Positions 1 to 8,582 of a DNA stretch of 64,000 nt are shown in pieces. The position numbers and the translations under genes were made by a program. The notes under the pieces are model-generated. The model saw nothing but the letters and a program-made list of their open reading frames with translations, made no database searches and was not told the DNA's origin. How positions within the stretch are numbered: the stretch's first letter is position 1; each line of letters begins with the position of its first letter. The stretch is from Sipunculus nudus. Its lineage: Eukaryota > Annelida > Sipuncula > Golfingiida > Sipunculidae. Location of the stretch: the NCBI GenBank assembly GCA_026874595.1, contig JAPPUL010000068.1:2090269-2154268 (forward strand), read 5' to 3'.

Positions 1-144
1 CGGAGGTGTACAAAGGTTCCCTCAATACGTTTGGAAATCGTATGAAGAGTGCAAAGGCATAAGGGAGCTTGACTGCAAGAGATACAACTCAAGCAGGTGC
101 GAAAGCAGGTCTTAGTGATCCGGCGGTTGCAAGTGGAAGTGCCG

Positions 145-189
<45 letters not shown>

Positions 190-190
190 T

Positions 191-273
<83 letters not shown>

Positions 274-286
274 TGGCTGTTCGCCA

Positions 287-342
<56 letters not shown>

Positions 343-635
343 TATCGTAGGCGTTGGATATTTGAGAAGAGTTGCTCTTAGTACGAGAGGACCGGAGTGA
401 ACGTACCTCTGGTGTATCAGTTGTCCTGCCATGGGCATTGCTGAGTAGCTACGTACGGAAAGGATAACTGCTGAAAGCATATAAGCAGGAAGCCTGCTTC
501 AAGATTAAATATCCCGATCTTTTAAAAGATCCTAAAGACCCCTTGAAGAACACGAGGTTGATAGGCTGGAGGTGTAAGCGTGTATATCTAAAGACGTTTA
601 GCCGACCAGTACTAATAGGTCGTGCGTCTTGACCA
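1..635 (+). rRNA. rrl: 23S ribosomal RNA, 3' end (partial)
   Basis: This is the 3' part of large-subunit rRNA (domains V-VI); the 5' part lies outside the window. The segment carries the conserved sarcin-ricin stretch (AGTACGAGAGGACCGGAGTG, about 380-399), the peptidyl-transferase-region GGGATAACAG and the terminal ACCAGTACTAATAGGTCGTG block just before the end. The exact 3' end near 635 is inferred from comparison with well-known bacterial 23S termini. Open frames inside this stretch are not genes. The 5S rRNA does not follow directly; a protein gene lies between them. Confidence 0.97.
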
Positions 636-725
636 TATTATTATGCTATCTATTATTAACCTTACAACAAAGGTAGAGATACTATAAATGCTTTTAAATA
701 TTTAAACAATGGGAGTTTTGAAAAA

Positions 726-1280
726 ATGACCAAAGAAGAACTTATTAGAAATAACTCAAAGTATGCAACTGAAGCTACTTCTAAAGAAATTAGATTACCT
801 ATAAAGCCTAAAAAGAGTGTTGCCATCCTAACATGTATGGATGCAAGGCTTGACCCTCTTAGACTTACAGGTCTTACTCTAGGAGATGCACATATCATAC
901 GTAATGCAGGAGGGAGAGTAAGTGATGATGCAATACGTTCCCTTATAATCTCTTACAAGATCCAAGGAACTAGGAATTTCTATGTTATACATCATACGGA
1001 TTGTGGGATGCTTAAATTTACTAATAAAATTATGTCAGGATTGCTTGAAAAGAGCCTTAAGCCCGCTGTTTTAACCCAAAATGGTTGGCAAGACAAAGGG
1101 AGTGGTTATGAAAAAGGGGTTGAGGCTAGGTACATTAACTTTTTAACTATGGATAATTTAGAAGATGCCTTGAAAGCAGATGTAAACAGGATTCGAAATC
1201 ATAATTTAATACCTAATGATATAAATGTAAGTGGGTTTATATACGATGTTGAAAACGGCTTATTAAAAGAGATATGTTAG
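726..1280 (+). CDS. beta-class carbonic anhydrase
   Basis: The 184-residue protein has the zinc site of beta-carbonic anhydrases: Cys37 in CMDARLDP (with the Asp39-Arg41 dyad) and His90/Cys93 in HHTDCGM. The reaction is reversible hydration of CO2 to bicarbonate, in the cytoplasm since no signal peptide is visible. The length fits the compact bacterial beta class. The start is the ATG at 726, with GGGAG about 11 bases upstream. The gene sits between the 23S and 5S rRNA genes on the same strand, which is very unusual. It may be co-transcribed with the rRNA, because I see no clear promoter or terminator in the 90 bases before it. Family assignment is firm; cellular role (bicarbonate supply or CO2 retention) is inference. 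Confidence 0.9.
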   Translation: MTKEELIRNNSKYATEATSKEIRLPIKPKKSVAILTCMDARLDPLRLTGLTLGDAHIIRNAGGRVSDDAIRSLIISYKIQGTRNFYVIHHTDCGMLKFTNKIMSGLLEKSLKPAVLTQNGWQDKGSGYEKGVEARYINFLTMDNLEDALKADVNRIRNHNLIPNDINVSGFIYDVENGLLKEIC

Positions 1281-1327
1281 TTAAATTATAAAATATAAAT
1301 AGAAATAAAGTATTAATGACAATATAT

Positions 1328-1447
1328 TTCCTGGTGATTTAGCATATAGTGAAACACTCGTTCCCATCCCGAACACGAAAGTTAAGCCTATATGCCCCGA
1401 GGGTACTACATGGGAGACTGTGTGGGAGAGCAGGGTTTGCCAGGATT
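1328..1447 (+). rRNA. rrf: 5S ribosomal RNA
   Basis: The segment contains the conserved 5S core CCCATCCCGAACACG and GGGAGACTGTGTGGGAGAG. The ends pair as TCCTGG (1329-1334) with CCAGGA (1440-1445), giving the terminal helix of a molecule of about 118-120 nt. The exact ends are estimated. It is separated from the 23S gene by about 690 bases that contain the carbonic anhydrase gene. Confidence 0.93.
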
Positions 1448-1596
1448 TATTGTTTTACTGTTTAAATATAAGGATTTGTAAGGGTAGTTGTCAAACTCTT
1501 ATTTAGAGCTATAGATTAGTTGACATGATTATTGATATTCAATATGTTTGTTTATAGTTGACTAGTAATTAGTTTAATTATTAGGAGGATAGTATA

Positions 1597-1914
1597 ATGC
1601 TAGCAAGCTTTAAGAATTCTGCAGGGAATATACGTACAGTTAAAGTTGGTTTTTCATGGACTATATTTTTTTTTGGAGGGCTTCCATTCTTTTTTAGAGG
1701 GATGTTTGGGCACGGGGTACTGTTTACCCTATTAGGAATAATAACAGTTGGGATTAGTAATCTAGTATTATGTTTTATTGGAAATAAAATGACAGCAAAA
1801 TACTACTTAGATAACGGTTATACGTTAATTCAGGATCATGCAACACCTCTTGTTGCTGCTAAATGGGGAATTATATTAGAAGAAGCTGCTACTACTGTGC
1901 CCCCTACTCCCTAA
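1597..1914 (+). CDS. small membrane protein
   Basis: The 105-residue protein is preceded by a good ribosome binding site (AGGAGG about 8 bases before the ATG). Two hydrophobic stretches, roughly residues 20-38 and 42-65, suggest two membrane segments, with a short soluble C-terminus ending in a Pro/Thr-rich tail. A FFxGGLPFFFRGMFG stretch and a segment near residues 68-80 (KMTAKYYLDNGY) resemble small bacterial membrane proteins of the DUF2628 or TM2-like sort, but I cannot assign a family confidently. It stands alone between 5S rRNA and tRNA-Phe. Confidence 0.7.
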   Translation: MLASFKNSAGNIRTVKVGFSWTIFFFGGLPFFFRGMFGHGVLFTLLGIITVGISNLVLCFIGNKMTAKYYLDNGYTLIQDHATPLVAAKWGIILEEAATTVPPTP

Positions 1915-1990
1915 GTTTGAGCATCTTAGTAAACTAAGAATTTAAATAAATATAGACTAAATACCTGCTTATATATTAAGAATAAGTTAA

Positions 1991-2063
1991 GCCGTGGTAG
2001 CTCAGTCGGTAGAGCAAAGGACTGAAAATCCTTGTGTCGACAGTTCGATTCTGTCCCGCGGCA
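1991..2063 (+). tRNA. tRNA-Phe(GAA)
   Basis: A complete cloverleaf can be drawn: acceptor GCCGTGG paired with CCGCGGC (one G-U pair), D-arm GCTCAGTCGGTAGAGC, anticodon stem AAGGA/TCCTT with loop CTGAAAA (anticodon GAA), T-arm with TTCGATT, and discriminator A. The 3' CCA is not encoded, so it must be added post-transcriptionally. Confidence 0.96.
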
Positions 2064-2132
2064 AAAGACATAAACATAAAAAATATTATTAAATAACTTG
2101 CAAATGTATGAATATTAGCTTAGTATTGAGGC

Positions 2133-2624
2133 ATGGATAAAATAGACAAACTTATAAATCAAGCACAAGAGCATCTAAATGATGGAGAAATAGTAAATGC
2201 TGTTATTATGGGAGCTTATGAAGGAGAGTCTTTTGGGGTTAAGATCAAAAGGCAAGGCATCTTTATGGCTACAGGTAATAGATTAGTTTTCTTCGCCAAA
2301 AGGTTGACTGGCTTTGATTTAGAATCGTTTCCTTATAGCAATATCTCATCTATTGAAATGAGCAAGAAACTTATGGGACACAAGATAAGCTTTTTTAGTT
2401 CTGGCAATAAAGTTTCTATGGAATGGATAAAAGTACATAGGAAAAAAGATATAAATGGCTTTCTTGAATATGTTAGAAGCAATATGGGTAAGGGAAATAA
2501 AGATACCTTAAATCAAGACGATATCCCTGCACAAATAAAAAAATTACATGAACTCAATGAACAAGGTATTCTAACTGACGAAGAGTTTGAGTCCAAAAAA
2601 CAAGAATTATTAAAAAAGCTTTAA
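2133..2624 (+). CDS. bacterial PH-like domain protein with C-terminal SHOCT domain
   Basis: The 163-residue protein appears to have two parts. Residues about 15-115 resemble a bacterial pleckstrin-homology fold: short beta strands with GIFMATGNRLVFFAKR and a FPYSNISSIE stretch. The last 35 residues, with IKKLHELNEQGILTDEEFE followed by KKQELLKKL, match the SHOCT (short C-terminal) oligomerisation domain. There is no signal peptide or membrane segment, so it is probably cytoplasmic or peripheral. Such PH-SHOCT proteins are common and mostly uncharacterised. No clear operon partner; proS starts about 180 bases downstream. Confidence 0.75.
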   Translation: MDKIDKLINQAQEHLNDGEIVNAVIMGAYEGESFGVKIKRQGIFMATGNRLVFFAKRLTGFDLESFPYSNISSIEMSKKLMGHKISFFSSGNKVSMEWIKVHRKKDINGFLEYVRSNMGKGNKDTLNQDDIPAQIKKLHELNEQGILTDEEFESKKQELLKKL

Positions 2625-2802
2625 TAAATTCCTTTGTTTTAAAAACTAACTCCCCTACCCTACCCTACACATTTACGCTAATATCTTCCATTTTTCTGCT
2701 ATCTATACAATATTTTACGCTTACGTCTTTTATTTATTCACTTCCATTTATATATTCTACATGTACTTTTTTTTAAAAAAATAAGACCTAAGGAGTTTTG
2801 TT

Positions 2803-4530
2803 TTGCGTCTGTCTAATTTTCTATTGCCCACTCTTAAAGAAATTCCAAGTGAAGCCAAAATTAAAAGTCATATCTTAATGATTAAATCTGGTATGATTAA
2901 AAAGGCTTCAAGCGGTTTATACTACTATCTGCCACTTGGCATGAGAGTCATTAATAAAGTTATTAATATTGTTCGAGAGGAGATGAACAATATTGGGGCT
3001 TTGGAAATACTTGCACCCATTCTTATCCCAAACGATCTTATTATTCAAAGCGGCAGAGCTGAAGTTTTTGGCGATACAATGATGAGTTTTGCTGACCGAC
3101 ATAATAAAATATATGCACTTGGACCCACTCATGAAGAAAGTATTACCAATTTAGTCTTATCCGATATAAAGTCTTATAAGGATTTACCTCTACTTCTATA
3201 CCAAGTTAATACAAAGTTCCGAGATGAGATCCGTCCGCGATTTGGAGTACTTAGAACTCGGGAGTTTATTATGAAAGATGCTTACTCCTTCCATGCTACT
3301 AGCGGGTCTTTAGACGAAGTTTATAAAACTATGGCTTATGCTTATAATAAAATATTTAAACGATGCGGTCTTACTGTTGTGCCAGTTGATGCTTTGAGTG
3401 GTTCTATGGGTGGTTCTGATTCTATGGAGTTTATGGTTAAGAGCGAAGTTGGGGAGGAGGTTATTATGCATTGTACTGAGTGCGGATATGCTGCTAATCT
3501 TGAAACCGCTTATTCTAAACTAAATAACTCTCATAACCAACTTGACCAATTCTTAAAAGAACTTGATATTGTTGATACCCCAAATCAGAAAACAATTGAG
3601 GAGATTACTTCTTTCCTAAATGTATCCCCTGCCTCTTGTATTAAAAGTCTTGTTTATAAAAAGACTGATGGTGAGTTCATTATGGTTTTAGCTAGAGGTG
3701 ATTGTCAAATTAATGAAGTTAAGCTTACTTCCCAGCTTAATACTCAAGAGATTGTATTGCCATCAGAGGACGAAATTAAAGAGAAATTTGGTCTTGATAT
3801 CGGTTTTCTTGGTCCCGTTAATCTACAGCATGATATAAAAATTATTGCCGATAACTCAATTGCTACAATGTCTTCTGGGGTATGTGGTGCAAACCTTAAA
3901 GATAAGCATTATGTTAATGTTTCCGTTAAACGAGATATTAATATATCTGAGTTTTATGATATTAGACTTGTTAACGAAGGGGACCCTTGTCCACTTTGTG
4001 AGAAACCTCTTGCCGCATTTAAGGGTATTGAGATCGGGCATATATTTAAGCTCGGGAGAAAATATTCTAAAGCTTCTAATTTGTTATTTAGAGATAAAGA
4101 TTCTTCCCAGAAACATCCTATAATGGGGAGTTATGGTATCGGGATTAATAGAATACCTGCCACCATAATCGAAAACTCAGCAAGTGATAATTCTATTGTT
4201 TGGCCTTGTTCTATTGCTCCTTTTCACGTTATCATTATTCCTATTAACTTCAAAAGTGATAAGCAAATGCAGCTTGCTAATGACTTATATTCTAAACTCT
4301 TAAAGGAAAATATTGATGCTCTTATAGATGACCGTAAGATAAGTGTTGGAGTCAAGTTCAAGGATGCTGACTTAATCGGGGGCCCTTTTAGAATTATTGT
4401 CGGGGATAAGGAACTTTCTAAGTCTTTTGTTGAATTCAAAAATAGACTTACTGACTCTGTTTCAACTATTCCTATAAACCAAGTTGTTTTTAAAGTAAAA
4501 GAACTTGTAGACAATGAATGTAATATTTAA
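2803..4530 (+). CDS. proS: prolyl-tRNA synthetase
   Basis: This cytoplasmic class II synthetase charges tRNA-Pro with proline. The 575-residue length and order fit the bacterial type: catalytic core at residues about 15-220 (motif 2 region with GPTHEES near 108), a YbaK-like insertion domain that edits mischarged Ala-tRNA at about 230-385, motif 3 as GSYGIGINRIPATIIE near 445, and a C-terminal anticodon-binding domain. The start is taken as TTG at 2803, because AGGAG at 2791 gives correct spacing and no ATG is suitably placed. It is monocistronic as far as visible. Confidence 0.96.
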   Translation: MRLSNFLLPTLKEIPSEAKIKSHILMIKSGMIKKASSGLYYYLPLGMRVINKVINIVREEMNNIGALEILAPILIPNDLIIQSGRAEVFGDTMMSFADRHNKIYALGPTHEESITNLVLSDIKSYKDLPLLLYQVNTKFRDEIRPRFGVLRTREFIMKDAYSFHATSGSLDEVYKTMAYAYNKIFKRCGLTVVPVDALSGSMGGSDSMEFMVKSEVGEEVIMHCTECGYAANLETAYSKLNNSHNQLDQFLKELDIVDTPNQKTIEEITSFLNVSPASCIKSLVYKKTDGEFIMVLARGDCQINEVKLTSQLNTQEIVLPSEDEIKEKFGLDIGFLGPVNLQHDIKIIADNSIATMSSGVCGANLKDKHYVNVSVKRDINISEFYDIRLVNEGDPCPLCEKPLAAFKGIEIGHIFKLGRKYSKASNLLFRDKDSSQKHPIMGSYGIGINRIPATIIENSASDNSIVWPCSIAPFHVIIIPINFKSDKQMQLANDLYSKLLKENIDALIDDRKISVGVKFKDADLIGGPFRIIVGDKELSKSFVEFKNRLTDSVSTIPINQVVFKVKELVDNECNI

Positions 4531-4580
4531 TATATTTTTGTGTTAGATATACTTGTATATTATTATATAATAATAGTATA

Positions 4581-6245
4581 GTGTTATCTTGTACAACTAA
4601 GCTTTTTTCTTATGTTACATATATGCTACATAAAGGTACCATCTTAGTCAATTTTAGACGCTTTGTTCAGGCTTTTGCTTTATTACTATTCTTCTTTTTA
4701 GTGTTTCATACCCAGAAGTTTAAAGAATTGTCTATACCTATCTTAAATTATATCTTTGTAATTTGTGCTTTCTTATCTCTTTTATATCTTGTAAGATATT
4801 TATATCACGCTATTTTATTTAGAACTAGTAGAAATAAGCTAACTAAGGATGCTAAACCCTCATACATTAAAGTCCTGCTACTTTTTATTCTAACTTTTGC
4901 TCTCGGTGGGCTTTTAGTATATTATAATCAATTCAATCCCCCTGATAGGGGCACCTTCATTAATGACAGCTCTTTATCTATAAATGAGGCAATTTCAAAG
5001 TATTATGAGCAAAAGTCTCGTTACAATAGCCTTAGAAATCTTACTTCTATAAATACTTCTGTTTCCAAAGAGGACAACGCTATCATTCTCTTTGAATTTC
5101 CTCCTTTTGTTATATATCTTAACTATGTAATACTCATTGCTTCTTTACTCTTAGCGGTATTTACATTTACTAGATATAAACTAAAGCATGACAAACTTGC
5201 TTTCAAACGCCTTTTTGCTTCAAGCTTTATACTATTTTCTGTCTCTTTTCTTTTTTTCTTATTGCTTGATTTTGATTTCAAAAAGGAATATAGTGACTAT
5301 GTTGGGAGTAGCGGCTTTATACTACATTACTTCCCTACTGATTTCACTAGATATTACTATTTTATTTCTATACCTAATAACATCTTTCTAAAACTATCTC
5401 CTCTTCTTGGAGTTGCTACTTCCTTATCTTTGGGCATTATTATATTTGGTATTGGCTTTATATTATTCTTTCTTGTTATATCTTTTATTTTTGGGAGAGT
5501 ATTTTGTGGTTGGATATGCCCTTTTGGCACTCTGCACCAAATAACCTCATACATTAAGATGAAAGTACAGGGCCGTTTTGAACATGAGCCTTATAAAAAT
5601 AAGCAAAAGGTAAAGTATGCTATATTTGTAACCATTATAATTGCTACTCTTTTTAGTATTAATTTAAGCGGCTTTTTAGACCCAATCTCAATTGTAACTA
5701 AATCAACAACCTTTTTTATTATCCCATCAGCTCAATATGCCATGACATATACTCATAGCAAACTTGAAGAGAATGCGGAACAAGAAAAAACAGTAGGTGT
5801 ATATACTCTTTTAGAAGAGGGCTATAGATATCTAAAGGACTACTTAGAGGAGTACATATTTTACTTCAAAGACCCGGCTGAAGAAGGAGAGAATTATGTT
5901 CCAACGCATTTTAAATATTTCTTCCTCAACGGGTTTGTATTTTTACTTCTAATAGCGCTTAACATAAAGACAACACGTTTTTGGTGTCGATATATATGTC
6001 CACTTGGAGCTATGCTTGGTATTTTTGCTAATCGTTCTTTAATGAGAATAAATGTAAATGATAAATGTACTTCGTGTACAGATTGTGAAAAGTTTTGCCA
6101 GGGTGCTGCTGACGTTGGCATAAAGGGAGAATTTAAAACTAGTGAATGTATGTATTGCTTTAACTGTCTTACGGCATGCAATGACGATGCGCTTGATATA
6201 AAAATGACAATACCTAAGCTGACAAAAAGTAAACAAAGAGTATAA
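4581..6245 (+). CDS. NapH/NosR-like membrane polyferredoxin
   Basis: This is a polytopic membrane protein of up to 554 residues with about six to eight hydrophobic helices. Two CxxxCP motifs follow membrane helices (CGWICPFGTLHQ near 310 and CRYICPLGAMLG near 470), and a C-terminal ferredoxin domain carries two 4Fe-4S clusters (CTSCTDCEKFC and CMYCFNCLTACN). This architecture is that of NapH, MauN, NosR or CcoG proteins, which pass electrons from quinol to periplasmic or assembly partners. It is much longer than NapH (about 290), with an extra N-terminal membrane region and a charged loop at about 395-445. The next gene is NapG-like, 20 bases downstream. The start is uncertain: GTG 4581 or ATG 4623. 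No napA, nosZ or ccoN is nearby, so the acceptor is unknown. Confidence 0.8.
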   Translation: MLSCTTKLFSYVTYMLHKGTILVNFRRFVQAFALLLFFFLVFHTQKFKELSIPILNYIFVICAFLSLLYLVRYLYHAILFRTSRNKLTKDAKPSYIKVLLLFILTFALGGLLVYYNQFNPPDRGTFINDSSLSINEAISKYYEQKSRYNSLRNLTSINTSVSKEDNAIILFEFPPFVIYLNYVILIASLLLAVFTFTRYKLKHDKLAFKRLFASSFILFSVSFLFFLLLDFDFKKEYSDYVGSSGFILHYFPTDFTRYYYFISIPNNIFLKLSPLLGVATSLSLGIIIFGIGFILFFLVISFIFGRVFCGWICPFGTLHQITSYIKMKVQGRFEHEPYKNKQKVKYAIFVTIIIATLFSINLSGFLDPISIVTKSTTFFIIPSAQYAMTYTHSKLEENAEQEKTVGVYTLLEEGYRYLKDYLEEYIFYFKDPAEEGENYVPTHFKYFFLNGFVFLLLIALNIKTTRFWCRYICPLGAMLGIFANRSLMRINVNDKCTSCTDCEKFCQGAADVGIKGEFKTSECMYCFNCLTACNDDALDIKMTIPKLTKSKQRV

Positions 6246-6265
6246 AATAATCCGGGGCTAAGAAC

Positions 6266-7036
6266 ATGGGGATAATAAATTATATTAGAAAATATATAAA
6301 CTGGACAAAGGAACGTTATAGGCAGTGGTATCAGAATAGGAGTGCTGACAGAAAACAAAATGAAGACAAACTTCCTATACAAAAACTTGGTATAAACAGA
6401 CGCTTACTTGCGAAAACGTTTGCATATGGGGTTAGTATATTTGTATTATTTAGAACGACCTTATGGGAAAGACGTACATCATCAAACAAATTAATAAGAC
6501 CGCCTGGTTCGGTAAAGGAAGAAGAGTTTTTACAAAAATGTATAAAATGCTCAGAATGTATGAAAGTATGTCCCAAGAACTTTTTACATCCTGCATTTAT
6601 GGAAGCTGGCATTGAAGGAATGTTTACACCTATAGCAGTAGGTAAACTTGGCTACTGTGAACATACCTGTAAAGCGTGCATGGATGTATGTCCAACTGAT
6701 GCAATAGCAAAATACACGCTACAAGAAAAACAGGAAATAAAGATAGGACTTGCGATAATAAGCAAAGACCGTTGTCTAACATATGCAAGTCAAACACCAT
6801 GTATAGTGTGCGAGGAGCATTGCCCAACATCTCCAAAAGCAATTTGGACACACAAAAAAACGGTAAGAAGGCGCACTGGAGAGCTTATAACGATAGATCA
6901 AATAAACGTAGACCCAAAGTTATGCATAGGATGTGGAATATGTGAATACGTATGCCCTGTGGTCGACGATCCTGCTATCTTTGTAAACTCAATACAAGAG
7001 ACAAGATCAAAAGAGAATCAGTTATTTCTTAGCTAA
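6266..7036 (+). CDS. NapG/MauM-like ferredoxin-type protein
   Basis: The 256-residue protein has a basic N-terminus, one hydrophobic segment (about residues 50-70, following LLAKTFAYG) and four cysteine clusters: CIKCSECMKVCPKNF, CEHTCKACMDVCPTDAI, CIVCEEHCP and CIGCGICEYVCP. Four 4Fe-4S clusters and a possible N-terminal anchor match the NapG/MauM family, which partners with NapH-type membrane proteins in quinol oxidation. It follows the NapH-like gene closely and is very probably co-transcribed with it. There is no clear twin-arginine RRxFLK motif, so the side of the membrane is uncertain. The specific pathway cannot be named. Confidence 0.82.
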   Translation: MGIINYIRKYINWTKERYRQWYQNRSADRKQNEDKLPIQKLGINRRLLAKTFAYGVSIFVLFRTTLWERRTSSNKLIRPPGSVKEEEFLQKCIKCSECMKVCPKNFLHPAFMEAGIEGMFTPIAVGKLGYCEHTCKACMDVCPTDAIAKYTLQEKQEIKIGLAIISKDRCLTYASQTPCIVCEEHCPTSPKAIWTHKKTVRRRTGELITIDQINVDPKLCIGCGICEYVCPVVDDPAIFVNSIQETRSKENQLFLS

Positions 7037-7086
7037 TAAACAATAGTTAGGAAATAGATTATTATGCATATGAAAGTAGTAAAGCA

Positions 7087-7160
7087 TGGGCGGTACTAGA
7101 TTTGAACTAGTGACCCCCTGCGTGTCGAGCAGGTACTCTAGCCAGCTGAGCTAACCGCCC
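7087..7160 (-). tRNA. tRNA-Val(GAC)
   Basis: Reading the minus strand gives acceptor GGGCGGT paired with ACCGCCC, a D-arm GCTCAGCTGGCTAGAGT, anticodon stem CCTGC/GCAGG with loop TCGACAC, T-arm ACTAGTTCAAATCTAGT and discriminator A (7087). The anticodon is GAC (valine). Loop position 33, nearly always U, is C here. No CCA is encoded. Confidence 0.9.
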
Positions 7161-7507
7161 AAATGAATGTAAAAAATAGTTTCTAGATGGTGAAATATAC
7201 AGTATAAAGTGTTTTAATCCAAGAATAAAAGCTTTTGATGACTAAAAATACTATAAAATCTGTTAAATTGTATATATCAAGCAAGCGATTTGACTATGTT
7301 TTAGATAGATTTAAAATATACAAGTAAGATTAAATTCTAGAGCAATAAAATATAAAGTATTTTAAAATTGACGATCAAGATATAATTTAGTAATGTTTTC
7401 TGGTTGAAATGTAAGAAATTTAAACAAGATTGTAAAAGAACTATTATAGTAAAACATAAGTAAAACATTAAGAAAAGTTGTAAAAAATATTAACTTAGGA
7501 GGACATA
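7161..7507. other. AT-rich upstream region of rpsB, no gene seen
   Basis: The stretch of about 350 bases is very AT-rich and lies between divergent tRNA-Val and rpsB. I see a TATAAT at 7381-7386 but no well-spaced -35 box, and a strong AGGAGG at 7497-7502 that serves rpsB. It could hold the rpsB promoter and a leader that binds S2, but nothing specific can be shown. Confidence 0.4.
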
Positions 7508-8488
7508 TTGAGCGTAATATTGATGAAAGATTTGCTTGAAGCGGGGGTCCATTTTGGACATCAAGCAAAGAGGTGGGATCCGCGTATGGCCCCATTTATT
7601 TACACAGAGCGCAATGGTATACATATAATTGATCTGCAACAGACGGTATCGCGTGGAGAGATAGCATATAATTTTCTAAAAGACAAGATAGCAGATGGCG
7701 GTAAAGTATTATTCGTAGGGACAAAACGGCAAGCCCAAGAAGCTGTAAAAACAGAAGCAACTCGATGCGGCCATTATTATGTAACACATAGATGGCTAGG
7801 GGGAATGCTTACAAACTTCCTAACAGTAAAGAAAAGTATCCAAAGACTAAAGAAGCTTGAAAGGATGGAAGTAGACGGAACATTTGAATCTATGCCGAAG
7901 AAAGAGCAAGTATCATTAATAAAACAAAAGAACAAGCTTGAGCGTGTTCTAGGTGGGATAAAAGAGATGACGTCGCTACCAGACATATTATTTATAATAG
8001 ATCCCAATAAAGAACATATCGCAGTAAAAGAAGCGCATAAGATGGGCATACCAATAATATCCGTAGTAGATTCAAACTGTAATCCTTATCTAATAGACTA
8101 TCCAATACCCGGAAACGATGATGCGATAAGAGCTATAAATCTTTTTATGAGAGTGCTTGCAGATGCGGTAATAGAAGGAGAAAACGTTGCAAGCAAAGCA
8201 ATGGTAGAATCTTATGAAAAGGAACGAGAGGAGGCAGAGACTAAGGATAACATAGGAGAAACAGATGAGGGGGGCGTAAAACCTGTAGAAGTTGAGAGCC
8301 CAGATGTTGAAGGTGTAGATAAAGTATTAGAGGAAGTTGTTGACGAAAAAGAAGAAGAAAAAGAAGAAGAAAGGCAAGAGAAGCAGAAGCAAGAGGATGT
8401 GGAAAAGACACAAGAAGAGACACAATCTGCTAAAGTTGCTACAGCTGATGATAGAGAAGAAGTGTCAGAGCAAGAAAAGAAGAACTAA
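7508..8488 (+). CDS. rpsB: 30S ribosomal protein S2 with long acidic tail
   Basis: S2 bridges head and body of the 30S subunit. The N-terminus ([19 protein letters not shown]) and core up to about residue 235 are typical, with the [14 protein letters not shown] stretch. The usual length is about 230-260; this protein has 326 residues because of a C-terminal extension of roughly 85 residues made mostly of Glu, Lys and Gln. The start is TTG at 7508: AGGAGG lies 5 bases upstream, whereas the in-frame ATG at 7523 would be 20 away. It heads the conserved run rpsB-tsf-pyrH-frr. Confidence 0.96.
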   Translation: MSVILMKDLLEAGVHFGHQAKRWDPRMAPFIYTERNGIHIIDLQQTVSRGEIAYNFLKDKIADGGKVLFVGTKRQAQEAVKTEATRCGHYYVTHRWLGGMLTNFLTVKKSIQRLKKLERMEVDGTFESMPKKEQVSLIKQKNKLERVLGGIKEMTSLPDILFIIDPNKEHIAVKEAHKMGIPIISVVDSNCNPYLIDYPIPGNDDAIRAINLFMRVLADAVIEGENVASKAMVESYEKEREEAETKDNIGETDEGGVKPVEVESPDVEGVDKVLEEVVDEKEEEKEEERQEKQKQEDVEKTQEETQSAKVATADDREEVSEQEKKN

Positions 8489-8582
8489 ATTAGACAACAC
8501 TCACATTAAGTATATTAAGAGATAAATGCTAAATAACTAAAATAAATAAAGAAAAATAAAAATCAGGAGATAAAAAAAGGCA

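Noticed and set aside
69-480. Open frames on both strands inside the first 500 bases
   Set aside because: They lie within conserved 23S rRNA sequence, so they are chance frames.
7368-7386. TTGACG and TATAAT upstream of rpsB as a promoter
   Set aside because: The boxes are only 7 bases apart, far from the 16-19 required.
8337-8525. Lys-rich plus-strand frame in the rpsB tail
   Set aside because: It is a shifted reading of the A/G-rich tail codons of rpsB.
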